47,319 nucleotides of DNA from Luteipulveratus flavus (GTDB lineage: Bacteria; Actinomycetota; Actinomycetes; Actinomycetales; Dermatophilaceae): contig NZ_JAROAV010000015.1 in assembly GCF_029439465.1 (NCBI RefSeq), positions 1-47,319 of the forward strand. The letters are read 5' to 3'. Shown piece after piece: positions 1 to 7,663 of the stretch. The position numbers and the translations under genes are program-made. Under the pieces are notes generated by a model that saw nothing but the letters and a program-made list of their open reading frames with translations, was not told the origin of the DNA and did not search any database. Position 1 is the stretch's first letter, and every line of letters begins with the position of its first letter.

Positions 1-11
1 CGCCCTCCGCT

Positions 12-134
12 GGTTGAGCCGGGCGAGCCGCTGGGCGAGCGCGTGTCGAAACCTGGTGCCGTACAGGGAGAGTCTCCCTGTGCGTCACGGGGTTTCGACA
101 CGGTCCTCGGCTAGCGCCTCGGACCGGCTCAACC
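12..134. repeat. Palindromic interspersed repeat, left copy
   Basis: About 123 bp that begins GGTTGAGCCGG and ends CCGGCTCAACC, with inner arms CGTGTCGAAACC and GGTTTCGACACG and a core GGGAGAGTCTCCC. The whole unit can fold as one long hairpin. A diverged copy in the same orientation lies at 47198-47319. No ORF inside it looks real. It resembles a REP/BIME-like or MITE-like element; the family is not identified. Confidence 0.75.
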
Positions 135-200
135 GGCGCGGAGTGGACCAACGCGTTGAGACACGGACAGAGACCACCCGGGGTGGTGCTCCGGAATCGG

Positions 201-2834
201 TCAGCCGGAGGTGAAGGTCAGGGTGTGCTTGCCGGATCGCTTCACGGCTTCGGGAGAGCTGGGCCACGCGAACGTCCGGCCGCTGCGCCACGCGGCCGAC
301 TGGTCGTTGTAGTGGCCGTCGAACGGGTGGCCGGACTGGCCGCCCAGCAGCACCCAGCGGGAACGGTCGAGGTCGGCCAGGTCGACGACCATCCGCATCG
401 ACGGACCGGCGCCCACCTCGAACCCCTTGCTCGCATCCCACGCGTTGGCGTTCACGACGGCCTGGCCGCCGTCGAGGCCCCATGGGCCCTCGTTGACGGC
501 GGCGTGCACGATGCCCGGGACGCCGTCGCCGCCCAGGACGACGTGCTTCAGCTCCAGGCGGTGCACCTGGCCCCAGGTCCACTCGCCGGGGTCCTTGCCC
601 ATCTCGCGGGTCAAGTCGAGGCGGGCCTCCTGCAGGGCCCGCCGCAGGATCTCGTCCCGCCGCTCGGTGACCGCGGGCGTACGAACGTCGTCCCACCAGG
701 GGTCGGTCGGGCGTTGCAGCAGGTCCTCGACGACGGCCTGGTCGCGGGCGCTGCCCGTCGGGGCGAGGTCCTTCGGCAGCTCCTCGAAGGTCAGGTCGAG
801 CGCGCGCCGCCAGACGGCGTTGTAGTACGCGGCCGCCGCGGACTGAGGGCCGGACGCGGGCGTCGTGTAGTCCCACCCGCGCAGCAGCTGCTGGCCGTCG
901 CCGGTGAAGTCGTCACCGCCGAGGTCGATGCGCAGCAGGAGCGGGACGAGCGACCGCGCGAAGGGGTTGGTGCTGTCCATCTGGATGCGGGTCATGTCGT
1001 CGACGGAGATCTTGCGACCACCTGCGGTCGCCTGCTGCAGCCGGTGCAGGATCTGCGAGCTGCGGTAGCCCGGCGCCCACTCCGTCGTGAGGTACGGGGA
1101 GGTCGCCGTCGTCACGGCGTTGTTGGCCGTGACGATCATCCCCTCGGGCGGGTTCAGCCGGCTGGGCAGCCGGTCGTACGGCACGTACCCCTGCCAGTCG
1201 AACTCCGAGCGCCAGCCCGGCGCCGGCCAGAACCCCGGGGGCGATCCCGCGACCGACGAGCGCCGGATCGGCACCACGCCAGGCGCCTGGTACCCGATGT
1301 TGCCCTCGGTGTCGGCGAACACCATGTTCTGCGACGGCGCCGCGAAGTCCTTTGCTGCCGAACGGAACTCGGCCCAGCTGTGCGCACGGCCCATGCCGAA
1401 CAACGCGTCCGCCGTGCGCCCGGGCGACAGCGCGGTCCACGCGAGCGCGACGTCGTACCGGCTCGGATCGGTACCGGGCACGTGCCCCTTCTGGCCGGCC
1501 ACGCGGACGTCGTCGTCGGCGTCCGACAGCAACGGCCCGTGAACGGTCTCGCGGACGGTGATGTCGACCGGCGAGCCACCGGCGACGGCGATGCGCTCGC
1601 GGCGGACCTTCAACGGCACCCGGATCCCGTCGCGCTCGTACGACGCGCCGGTCACCTTCTCCAGGTAGAGGTCGGTGACGTCGGGGTTGAGATTGGTGAA
1701 ACCCCAGGCGATCCGGCTGTTGTGGCCGATGACGACCCCGGGCAGGCCGGGCATCGTGAACCCGCTGACGTCGTACTGGCAGGCGGCGGAGAGCGTGCGG
1801 CAGTGCAGCCCCGTCTGGTACCAGATGCTCGGCAGGGCGAGGCCGAGGTGCGGGTCGTTGGCGAGCATCGGCTTCCCGGTCGTGGTGAAGCGGCCGGACA
1901 CCACCCAGGAGTTCGAGCCGAGGCCCTCGCCGCGCCCCGCGATCACGGGCACGGAGTCCAGCGTCCGGGCCGCGGCGGTGAGCGCACCGACCTGCCCGGT
2001 GTCGTACGAGGCGGGCACCGCAGCCGGCACGGCGGTGAGCGCTGCGACCGGCGGCCGCGGCGTCGTGGTCGAACCGGTCGTGGTCGCCCGCGGCTGGGTC
2101 GTGGTCGCCTGGGCCGCCGGTGACCAGTCGGCCGCGGACAGGATCGGCGGCCGGCGCGTGGCGTCGTACGCCGGGAAGAGGCTTGTCACCTGCTGCGGGG
2201 TGAGCACCGCGGAGAGCCGGGCCCGGAGCAGCTCGGTGTCGTAGTTGCCCTTGAGGTCCCACGCGAGCGCCTTGAGGTAGACCAGCGAGTCGACCGGCGT
2301 CCACGGCTCGATGGCCTTGCCGGGCACGCTGAGCCCGAGCACGACGTACTCCATGGAGACCCGCGACGGCGTCCCACGGCGCTCGAGGTAGGAGTTCACG
2401 CCGTCGGTGTACGCCCGCAGATAGCGCTGGGTGTCCGGCTGCAGCAGGCCGAGCTCCTGCTGCGCGACCCGGCGCCAGCCGAGCGTGCGGGTCACCTTGT
2501 CGGAGTCGACGCCCGGCTCGCCCACCAGAGCGGCCAGGCGACCGCTCGCGGCCCGCCGTACGACGTCCATCTGGAAGAAGCGGTCCTGCGCGGTCACGAA
2601 CCCCTGCGCGCGGAACAGATCCTCGCTGGTGTCGGCGTAGATCTGCGGGACGCCCTGGCCGTCGCGGACGACCTCGACGGGGCCGGACAGGTCGCGCAGG
2701 TGGATGGTGCCGTCCAGCTGCGGGAAGGACCGGCGGACCAGGCCGACACCGAGCACCCCGACGATGACGAGCGCGACGACGAGCACGGTCGAGACGGCGA
2801 GCAGGACGCGACGCACCACCGGACGGCTGAGCAC
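201..2834 (-). CDS. Penicillin acylase family Ntn-hydrolase
   Basis: An 877-aa protein of the penicillin G acylase / acyl-homoserine-lactone acylase family, which cleaves amide bonds after autocatalytic processing. The N terminus is a single membrane anchor or signal (residues about 7-30), so it probably acts outside the membrane. The family pattern of small subunit, linker and large subunit is visible: a Thr/Pro-rich linker around residues 240-290, then GSNSWVVSG, where Ser307 would be the new N-terminal nucleophile, followed by NDPHLG. Length fits the family. The GTG start is preceded by TAGTCT on the minus strand ending seven bases upstream, so the mRNA is probably leaderless. It is divergent from the antiporter gene. 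The substrate (beta-lactam, AHL or other amide) cannot be told from sequence. Confidence 0.9.
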   Translation of the reverse strand: MLSRPVVRRVLLAVSTVLVVALVIVGVLGVGLVRRSFPQLDGTIHLRDLSGPVEVVRDGQGVPQIYADTSEDLFRAQGFVTAQDRFFQMDVVRRAASGRLAALVGEPGVDSDKVTRTLGWRRVAQQELGLLQPDTQRYLRAYTDGVNSYLERRGTPSRVSMEYVVLGLSVPGKAIEPWTPVDSLVYLKALAWDLKGNYDTELLRARLSAVLTPQQVTSLFPAYDATRRPPILSAADWSPAAQATTTQPRATTTGSTTTPRPPVAALTAVPAAVPASYDTGQVGALTAAARTLDSVPVIAGRGEGLGSNSWVVSGRFTTTGKPMLANDPHLGLALPSIWYQTGLHCRTLSAACQYDVSGFTMPGLPGVVIGHNSRIAWGFTNLNPDVTDLYLEKVTGASYERDGIRVPLKVRRERIAVAGGSPVDITVRETVHGPLLSDADDDVRVAGQKGHVPGTDPSRYDVALAWTALSPGRTADALFGMGRAHSWAEFRSAAKDFAAPSQNMVFADTEGNIGYQAPGVVPIRRSSVAGSPPGFWPAPGWRSEFDWQGYVPYDRLPSRLNPPEGMIVTANNAVTTATSPYLTTEWAPGYRSSQILHRLQQATAGGRKISVDDMTRIQMDSTNPFARSLVPLLLRIDLGGDDFTGDGQQLLRGWDYTTPASGPQSAAAAYYNAVWRRALDLTFEELPKDLAPTGSARDQAVVEDLLQRPTDPWWDDVRTPAVTERRDEILRRALQEARLDLTREMGKDPGEWTWGQVHRLELKHVVLGGDGVPGIVHAAVNEGPWGLDGGQAVVNANAWDASKGFEVGAGPSMRMVVDLADLDRSRWVLLGGQSGHPFDGHYNDQSAAWRSGRTFAWPSSPEAVKRSGKHTLTFTSG

Positions 2835-2881
2835 GCCTGCGAGACTAGGGCACCGACCCCGCCTGGAAGGGAGCTCCGCCG

Positions 2882-4432
2882 TTGCCTGCCCTGCTCCCCT
2901 CCGCGGCCACCGCGATGCTCACCGACCGGCTCACCGGCTGGCTGCTCATCGGCGCGGTGGTGCTGCTGGTCTCCATCGCGGCCGTGCGGCTGGCCAACCG
3001 CTGGGGTGTGCCGGCCCTGCTGCTCTACCTCGCGATCGGGATGGGGCTGGGCGAGTCCGGGCTCGGGGTCGAGTTCGACGACCGGGCGCTGGCCCAGGTC
3101 CTCGGGTACAGCGCGCTCGTCCTCATCCTGGCCGAGGGCGGTCTGTCGACGTCCTGGTCGGCGATCCGGCCCGTCATCGGCCCGGCCGCGCTGCTGTCGA
3201 CGATCGGTGTCGTGGTGTCGGTCGGGGTGCTCGCCGCCGCGGTCCACCTGCTGCTGGGGCTGTCGTGGAACGTCTCCCTGCTGCTCGGCGCGATCCTCAG
3301 CTCCACCGACGCGGCCGCGGTGTTCTCGGTGCTGCGGGTGGTTCCGCTCCCCCGCCGGCTGACCGGTCTGCTGGAGGCCGAGTCGGGGTTCAACGACGCG
3401 CCGGTCGTGCTGCTCGTCGTCGCGCTCGCCGAGAAGGCCGCCCCGCACGGCGCCGACCACCCGTGGTGGTTCCTGGCGTTGGAGGCGGCGGGCGAGCTCG
3501 TCGGCGGTGCGCTCATCGGGCTCGTCCTGGGGTACCTGCTCGGCCGGCTGCTGCGCTGGGCCGCACCCGGCTCCTCCGGCCTGTTCTCCATCGCGGTCAT
3601 CTCGGTGACGGTGCTCGCGTACGCCGCCGCGGACGCCGCCCACACCAGCGGCTTCATCGCCACGTACGTCTGCGCGCTCCTGCTCGGGAACCTCCACCTG
3701 CCGCACCGCCCCGCCGTCCGCGGGTTCTCGCAGGCGGTCGGGTGGCTGGCGCAGATCGGGCTGTTCGTGATGCTGGGCCTGCTCGCCTCGCCGTCACGCC
3801 TCGGCGAGCAGGTGGACGACGCCCTCGTCGTCGGGCTCGTGCTGCTGGTGCTCGCGCGGCCGCTGTCGGTGCTGGCCACGGTGTCCTGGTTCCGGGTGCC
3901 GCTGCGCGAGCAGGCGTTCCTGTCCTGGGCGGGGCTGCGCGGCGCCGTGCCGGTCGTGCTCGCCACGGTGCCGTTCACCCTCGGCACCCCGCACACGGAG
4001 TGGATCTTCGACCTCGTCTTCGTGCTCGTGGTCGTCTTCACCCTGGTGCAGGCGCCGACCCTGCCCTGGATCACCCGCCGGCTGGGCATCGTCGACCCCG
4101 CGCACACCGTGGACGTCGACATCGAGGCGACGCCGCTGGAGCAGCTGGGCGCCGAGGTCGTGCAGGTCACCATCGGCGAGACGTCGCGGCTGCACGGGGT
4201 GGAGATCTTCGAGCTGCGGCTGCCGGTGGGCGCCAACGTCACCCTCGTCGTCCGGGACGGCGAGGGCTTCGTGCCGACGTCGAGCACGACCCTGCGTCGT
4301 GGCGACTCCCTGCTGATCGTCGCGACCGAGTCGGTGCGCCGGAAGACCATCCGCCGCATCCGCGACGTCTCCCGCGAGGGTCGGCTCGCCGGCTGGCGCG
4401 CCGCCCGCCGCGACGACACGGCGCCGGCCTGA
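2882..4432 (+). CDS. CPA1 cation:proton antiporter with RCK_C domain
   Basis: A 516-aa membrane antiporter. Residues about 15-400 hold some twelve hydrophobic segments of the Na_H_Exchanger fold, including the CPA1 signature ESGFNDAP with the paired Asn-Asp. Residues about 425-505 form a soluble TrkA-C/RCK_C domain, the arrangement of NhaP2/CvrA potassium/proton antiporters, in which the tail senses a ligand such as a nucleotide. Probable role: exchange of K+ or Na+ for H+ in pH and turgor control. The TTG start has GGAAGGGAG eight bases upstream; an ATG eleven codons in is the alternative. Only 47 bp separate it from the divergent acylase gene, so promoters overlap there. Confidence 0.88.
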   Translation: MPALLPSAATAMLTDRLTGWLLIGAVVLLVSIAAVRLANRWGVPALLLYLAIGMGLGESGLGVEFDDRALAQVLGYSALVLILAEGGLSTSWSAIRPVIGPAALLSTIGVVVSVGVLAAAVHLLLGLSWNVSLLLGAILSSTDAAAVFSVLRVVPLPRRLTGLLEAESGFNDAPVVLLVVALAEKAAPHGADHPWWFLALEAAGELVGGALIGLVLGYLLGRLLRWAAPGSSGLFSIAVISVTVLAYAAADAAHTSGFIATYVCALLLGNLHLPHRPAVRGFSQAVGWLAQIGLFVMLGLLASPSRLGEQVDDALVVGLVLLVLARPLSVLATVSWFRVPLREQAFLSWAGLRGAVPVVLATVPFTLGTPHTEWIFDLVFVLVVVFTLVQAPTLPWITRRLGIVDPAHTVDVDIEATPLEQLGAEVVQVTIGETSRLHGVEIFELRLPVGANVTLVVRDGEGFVPTSSTTLRRGDSLLIVATESVRRKTIRRIRDVSREGRLAGWRAARRDDTAPA

Positions 4433-4501
4433 GCGCGCCCGTCCCGACCGCCCGTGGCCGCGGCGCCCATCGGACGGTCCGGAGCAGGCCTCCGGTCGGC
4501 G

Positions 4502-4507
4502 TACACT
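4502..4507 (+). promoter_or_regulatory. -10 box (TACACT) of the Ruc/FmdB gene
   Basis: TACACT matches the actinobacterial -10 consensus. A transcript would begin near 4513, inside the CIRCE element that starts at the last base of this box, so bound HrcA would block initiation. No clear -35 box is visible. Confidence 0.55.
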
Positions 4508-4533
4508 TGGCAGTCGAGCACGTCGAGTGCCAA
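4507..4533 (+). promoter_or_regulatory. CIRCE element (HrcA operator)
   Basis: TTGGCAGTC, nine bases, then GAGTGCCAA: an inverted repeat of nine with a nine-base spacer, one mismatch between arms. The CIRCE consensus is TTAGCACTC-N9-GAGTGCTAA, so arm length, spacer length and sequence all fit. It overlaps the start region of the downstream zinc-ribbon gene and predicts heat-shock control by HrcA. Confidence 0.85.
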
Positions 4534-4567
4534 CCCGTTCACTTGATCACGCAGAGGTTCGACGCCC

Positions 4568-4918
4568 ATGCCTACGTACCCGTATGCCTGCACGCAGTGC
4601 GGCCACCAGTTCGAGGTCTTCCAGTCCTTCAGCGACGACGCGCTGACCGAGTGCCCCGAGTGCACCGGCGCCCTGCGCAAGGTCTGGGGCTCGGTCGGCG
4701 TCGTGTTCAAGGGCTCCGGCTTCTACCGCAACGACAGCCGTAGCGACAGCAAGGGCTCCTCGTCCAAGAGCAGCACCGGCTCGTCCTCGACCGGCTCCTC
4801 GACCTCGAGCTCGGACTCCAGCAGCTCCTCGTCGTCCCCGTCGTCGTCCTCGTCGAGCGCGGGCTCGTCCTCGAGCAGCAGCTCCTCCTCGACGGGGACG
4901 TCCTCCGGCGCGGCCTGA
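4568..4918 (+). CDS. ruc: Ruc/FmdB-type zinc-ribbon redox-regulated chaperone
   Basis: 116 aa. Residues 1-50 are an FmdB-type zinc ribbon with two CxxC pairs (CTQC, CPEC), followed by the conserved VGVVFKGSGFYRND segment. Residues about 58-116 are almost only Ser, Gly and Thr and must be disordered. This two-part design matches Mycobacterium tuberculosis Rv0991c (Ruc), a chaperone that is activated when oxidation of the zinc cysteines releases the metal. The CIRCE operator directly upstream agrees with HrcA control of Rv0991c. A SAF-domain gene and mscL follow nearby; mscL also lies a few genes from Rv0991c. Family assignment is firm; the redox-chaperone role is inferred by homology. Confidence 0.85.
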   Translation: MPTYPYACTQCGHQFEVFQSFSDDALTECPECTGALRKVWGSVGVVFKGSGFYRNDSRSDSKGSSSKSSTGSSSTGSSTSSSDSSSSSSSPSSSSSSAGSSSSSSSSSTGTSSGAA

Positions 4919-5001
4919 GCGCCGCGTCCACATCCCCGCACGACCCGAGCCGCTCGTCCCCAGGGCGGCCTGAGCGCGGTCGCGAGCCGGCGCCGGCTGG
5001 C

Positions 5002-5007
5002 TAGCCT
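5002..5007 (+). promoter_or_regulatory. -10 box of the MTA phosphorylase gene
   Basis: TAGCCT followed by six bases and then ATG. This places the transcription start at or next to the start codon, predicting a leaderless mRNA. No Shine-Dalgarno sequence precedes the ATG, which agrees. Confidence 0.5.
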
Positions 5008-5013
5008 GCCGGC

Positions 5014-5847
5014 ATGACCCAGACACCCCGCGCCGACATCGGCGTGATCGGCGGATCCGGCTTCTACTCCTTCCTCGACGGCGTGGAGCGCGTCCCCGTC
5101 GAGACACCGTTCGGCGAGCCGAGCGACGACGTCGCGATCGGCGAGCTGGACGGGCGGCGCGTCGCCTTCATCGCCCGCCACGGCCAGGGCCACCGCTTCC
5201 CGCCGCACCGGGTCAACTACCGGGCCAACCTCTGGGCGCTGCGCTCCGTCGGTGTCCGCCAGGTGCTCGCGCCGTGCGCGGTCGGGTCGCTACGCCCCGA
5301 GCACGGCCCCGGCACCGTCGTCGTGCCCGATCAGGTGATCGACCGCACCTGGGGCCGCGAGCACACCGTGTACGACGCGGTCGGCCCGGTCGTGCACGTC
5401 GCGTTCGCCGACCCGTACTGTTCGCGCGGGCGTACGGCGGTCCTCGGCGCGGCGTCCTCCGAGGCGAGCGCCGCGGCCGTCGACGGCGGAGTCCTGGTGG
5501 TCATCAACGGGCCGCGCTTCTCCAGCCGGGCCGAGTCCCGCTGGCACCAGGCCGCCGGCGGCACGGTCGTCGGGATGACAGGCATGCCGGAGGCCTCGAT
5601 CGCCCGGGAGCTTGCGATGTGCCTGACCTCGATCTGCCTGGTCACCGACCACGACGCCGGCGTCGAGGTCGGTGGGCACGTGACCCACGAGGAGGTGCTG
5701 CGGGTGTTCGGCGAGAACGTCGAACGGCTCAAGGTGCTGCTGCGAAAGGCCATCGCCGCGCTGCCGGACGCCGAGCCCGACGAGACGGCCACCTGCTCCT
5801 GCCGCCGCGCTCTCGACGGCCTCGACCTGCCGATCGACCTGCCGTGA
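5014..5847 (+). CDS. mtnP: S-methyl-5'-thioadenosine phosphorylase
   Basis: A 277-aa nucleoside phosphorylase of the PNP/MTAP family. It would split methylthioadenosine with phosphate into adenine and methylthioribose-1-phosphate, a salvage step after polyamine or ethylene-type SAM use. Visible motifs: the N-terminal phosphate loop GVIGGSGFY, the conserved RHG in the next block, INGPRFSSRAESR, and the base-pocket segment GMTGMPEASIARE. A Cys-Ser-Cys near the C terminus is typical of many actinobacterial members. Its TGA overlaps the GTG of the next gene by four bases, so the two are translationally coupled. Purine nucleoside phosphorylase activity on other nucleosides cannot be excluded. Confidence 0.88.
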   Translation: MTQTPRADIGVIGGSGFYSFLDGVERVPVETPFGEPSDDVAIGELDGRRVAFIARHGQGHRFPPHRVNYRANLWALRSVGVRQVLAPCAVGSLRPEHGPGTVVVPDQVIDRTWGREHTVYDAVGPVVHVAFADPYCSRGRTAVLGAASSEASAAAVDGGVLVVINGPRFSSRAESRWHQAAGGTVVGMTGMPEASIARELAMCLTSICLVTDHDAGVEVGGHVTHEEVLRVFGENVERLKVLLRKAIAALPDAEPDETATCSCRRALDGLDLPIDLP

Positions 5848-6563
5848 CGGCGCGTCGCGGCAGGTGGTCCGTCCGGTTCGAGCCGCTGCTGCCGGCCGGC
5901 TGGCGCGGGCACAGCCGCGAGGCCGCGTGGCGGCGCTCGCGGGCCAGACGGGTCGGTGCCGGGGTGCTCGCCGCCACCGCCGCCGTCGGCGTGGTGGGCG
6001 CCGTCCGACCGCCGGCCGAGCCGACGCACGCGGTGGTGGTGGCGGCCCGTGACGTGCCCGCCGGCGCTCGGCTCACGTCGGCCGACCTACGGACCGTACG
6101 GTGGCCCAGCAGCGCTCGGATGCCCGCTGCCGTCCCCGCTCGAGAGCTGGTCGGCCAGGCGCTGGTGACCCCCGTGCGTGCGGGCGAACCGGTCACCGCG
6201 ACCCGGCTCCGCAGCGTCGCCACCCTGCCGAGGCTTGCCGACGGTCAGGTGGTGGTGAGCGTGTCCCAGAGCGACCCCACTCTCGCCCGCACCGTCCGGG
6301 TCGGCGACGCCGTCGACGCGTGGGCCGCCGAGGGCGGCCAGCAGATCGGGCTCCGGCTGAAGGTCGTGGGGGTCGTCGGGGCCGGCGCGCGCAGCGGCGA
6401 GAGCGTCGGATCGGGATGGGGTGCCGGGCGTGCCGATGACGACCAGCCGCCGGCGCTGCTGTTGGCGGTGCGCCGGGACGTCGCCGGTCGGCTGGCCCGC
6501 GCCCAGGCCGGTAGCCAGTCGCCCGGAACGGCAGTTCTCCTGGCCATCAGCCCGGTCACCTGA
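5844..6563 (+). CDS. SAF-domain membrane protein (CpaB/RcpC-like)
   Basis: 239 aa from the GTG that overlaps the preceding stop (GTGA). Residues about 35-55 form one transmembrane helix; before it is a basic cytoplasmic stretch with many Arg. Residues about 62-125 form a SAF domain (VVVAARDVPAGARLTSADLR...), as in the Flp pilus assembly protein CpaB and in sugar-binding antifreeze-like proteins. The rest is a low-complexity extracytoplasmic part ending in a short beta-like segment. No other pilus genes are present, so a pilus role is unsupported. The order zinc ribbon, SAF protein, mscL suggests an envelope-stress setting. Earlier in-frame starts exist but would overlap the phosphorylase gene widely. 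Confidence 0.75.
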   Translation: MTARRGRWSVRFEPLLPAGWRGHSREAAWRRSRARRVGAGVLAATAAVGVVGAVRPPAEPTHAVVVAARDVPAGARLTSADLRTVRWPSSARMPAAVPARELVGQALVTPVRAGEPVTATRLRSVATLPRLADGQVVVSVSQSDPTLARTVRVGDAVDAWAAEGGQQIGLRLKVVGVVGAGARSGESVGSGWGAGRADDDQPPALLLAVRRDVAGRLARAQAGSQSPGTAVLLAISPVT

Positions 6564-6729
6564 GCAACACGCGTCACTCCAGAAACGCACCGCAAATTCG
6601 GCTGGTCCATCAGGAGAATACGGAAAGTCCTTTATCACGCGTCCGATAATTCGTTGACGCGGGTCGTTCTCGCGGGCCCTGCGCTCGGCTACCTTGAGGA
6701 AAACCGACCCCTCCAGCAAAGGACGAACC

Positions 6730-7089
6730 ATGAAGGGCTTCAAGAATTTCGTGATGCAGGGCAATCTGGTCGAGATCGCGGTGGGCCTGATCATCGCACT
6801 CGCGTTCAAGAGTGTCATCGACGCCCTGGTGAAGGTCATCATGCAGCTGGTCGGCAAGATCGGCGGGTCGCCCGACTTCTCCAACTGGAAGCCGGCCGAT
6901 CTGAGCATCGGAGCCTTTCTGACCGCACTCATCTCCTTCCTGATCGTGGCGGCAGTCGTCTACTTCCTGGTCGTCAAGCCCTACGAGGCAGCGAAGAAGA
7001 GGCTCCAGCGCAATCCCGACCCGGAGGTCGAGCCGACCGAGGTCGAGCTGCTGGCCCAGATCCGCGACGCCCTGGTGACACGCCGCTGA
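6730..7089 (+). CDS. mscL: Large-conductance mechanosensitive channel MscL
   Basis: 119 aa, the usual length of actinobacterial MscL. It starts MKGFKNFVMQGNLVEIAVG, giving the amphipathic N-terminal helix and the pore-lining TM1 with the AVGLIIALAFKSVIDALV pattern; a second hydrophobic segment (about residues 60-85) is TM2, followed by the charged C-terminal bundle (VELLAQIRDAL). The channel opens under membrane tension to release solutes in osmotic downshock. AGGA precedes the ATG by six bases. The 166-bp gap upstream is clearly richer in A and T than its surroundings and holds possible promoter boxes (TTGACG near 6653, TACCTT at 6690). A strong terminator follows. Confidence 0.95.
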   Translation: MKGFKNFVMQGNLVEIAVGLIIALAFKSVIDALVKVIMQLVGKIGGSPDFSNWKPADLSIGAFLTALISFLIVAAVVYFLVVKPYEAAKKRLQRNPDPEVEPTEVELLAQIRDALVTRR

Positions 7090-7124
7090 CCGCATGACCG
7101 ACGCTTGCGGCGCGCGAGCGTGAC

Positions 7125-7162
7125 GAACGGGGCGGGATCCCATCACGGATCTCGCCCCGTTC
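7125..7162 (+). terminator. Terminator after mscL
   Basis: A 16-bp stem (GAACGGGGCGGGATCC against GGATCTCGCCCCGTTC, one G-T wobble) with a six-base loop. No U tract, as is common in actinobacteria. Confidence 0.7.
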
Positions 7163-7217
7163 TCGTGCATTCCACCGGCACATCCCGACGGCCACCACCA
7201 TCACCACGAACCCACCC

Positions 7218-7273
7218 CGGCAAAAGGTGGCGCCCGGCACAGCCATACCTGCGACATCGACCAACTTCTGCCG
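7218..7273. repeat. 56-bp palindromic element, copy 1
   Basis: It begins CGGCAAAAG and ends CTTCTGCCG, with an imperfect inverted repeat between. The same 56-bp length and the same ends recur in copy 2. The central segment is GCCATACC here, which is the reverse complement of the GGTATGG-type centre of copy 2. The stretch 7163-7663 between mscL and the helicase gene holds these two elements and nothing else I can support. Confidence 0.7.
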
Positions 7274-7333
7274 ACGGGCCCGGCACCCCCGCGTCTGTCC
7301 GCCGAGCGGCCCGCCTCCCCACTTCCCCACCAC

Positions 7334-7389
7334 CGGCAAAAGTTGGTCGCCGGCACAGGTATGGGTGTGCCGGCGACCAACTTCTGCCG
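7334..7389. repeat. 56-bp palindromic element, copy 2
   Basis: It begins CGGCAAAAG and ends CTTCTGCCG and folds almost perfectly: AGTTGGTCGCCGGCACA pairs with TGTGCCGGCGACCAACT around the loop GGTATGGG. Near-perfect symmetry of over 20 bp makes a REP-like element, a protein-binding site or a strong RNA hairpin possible. Confidence 0.75.
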
Positions 7390-7663
7390 AAGGGGACGGG
7401 GCGGGTCTGGATCGCTCGGCCCTGGTCGCACACCGGGCGAGTCCTACTCCCAGTGCGGCGGGCGCTGCTCCTGCCACCACCGGTCGGCGGGTGTGGCCCC
7501 GCCAGGCTCGCGCGGGTCGACATCGTCCCTCGTCTGGTCGAGCGTGCCGCCGACCTGGGCCACACCGCCGGTCGCCGGCCGGGACGCGCGCCTGGACCGC
7601 CGCGGGTTCCCGCGTGCGCGGTCGGCGCTACGCCGCTCGCCACGCTCCTCGGAACGACCGCCC

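Noticed and set aside
156-2123. 655-codon plus-strand frame over the acylase gene
   Set aside because: Arg/Gly/Val-rich shadow with no domain; the minus frame has the full Ntn-hydrolase.
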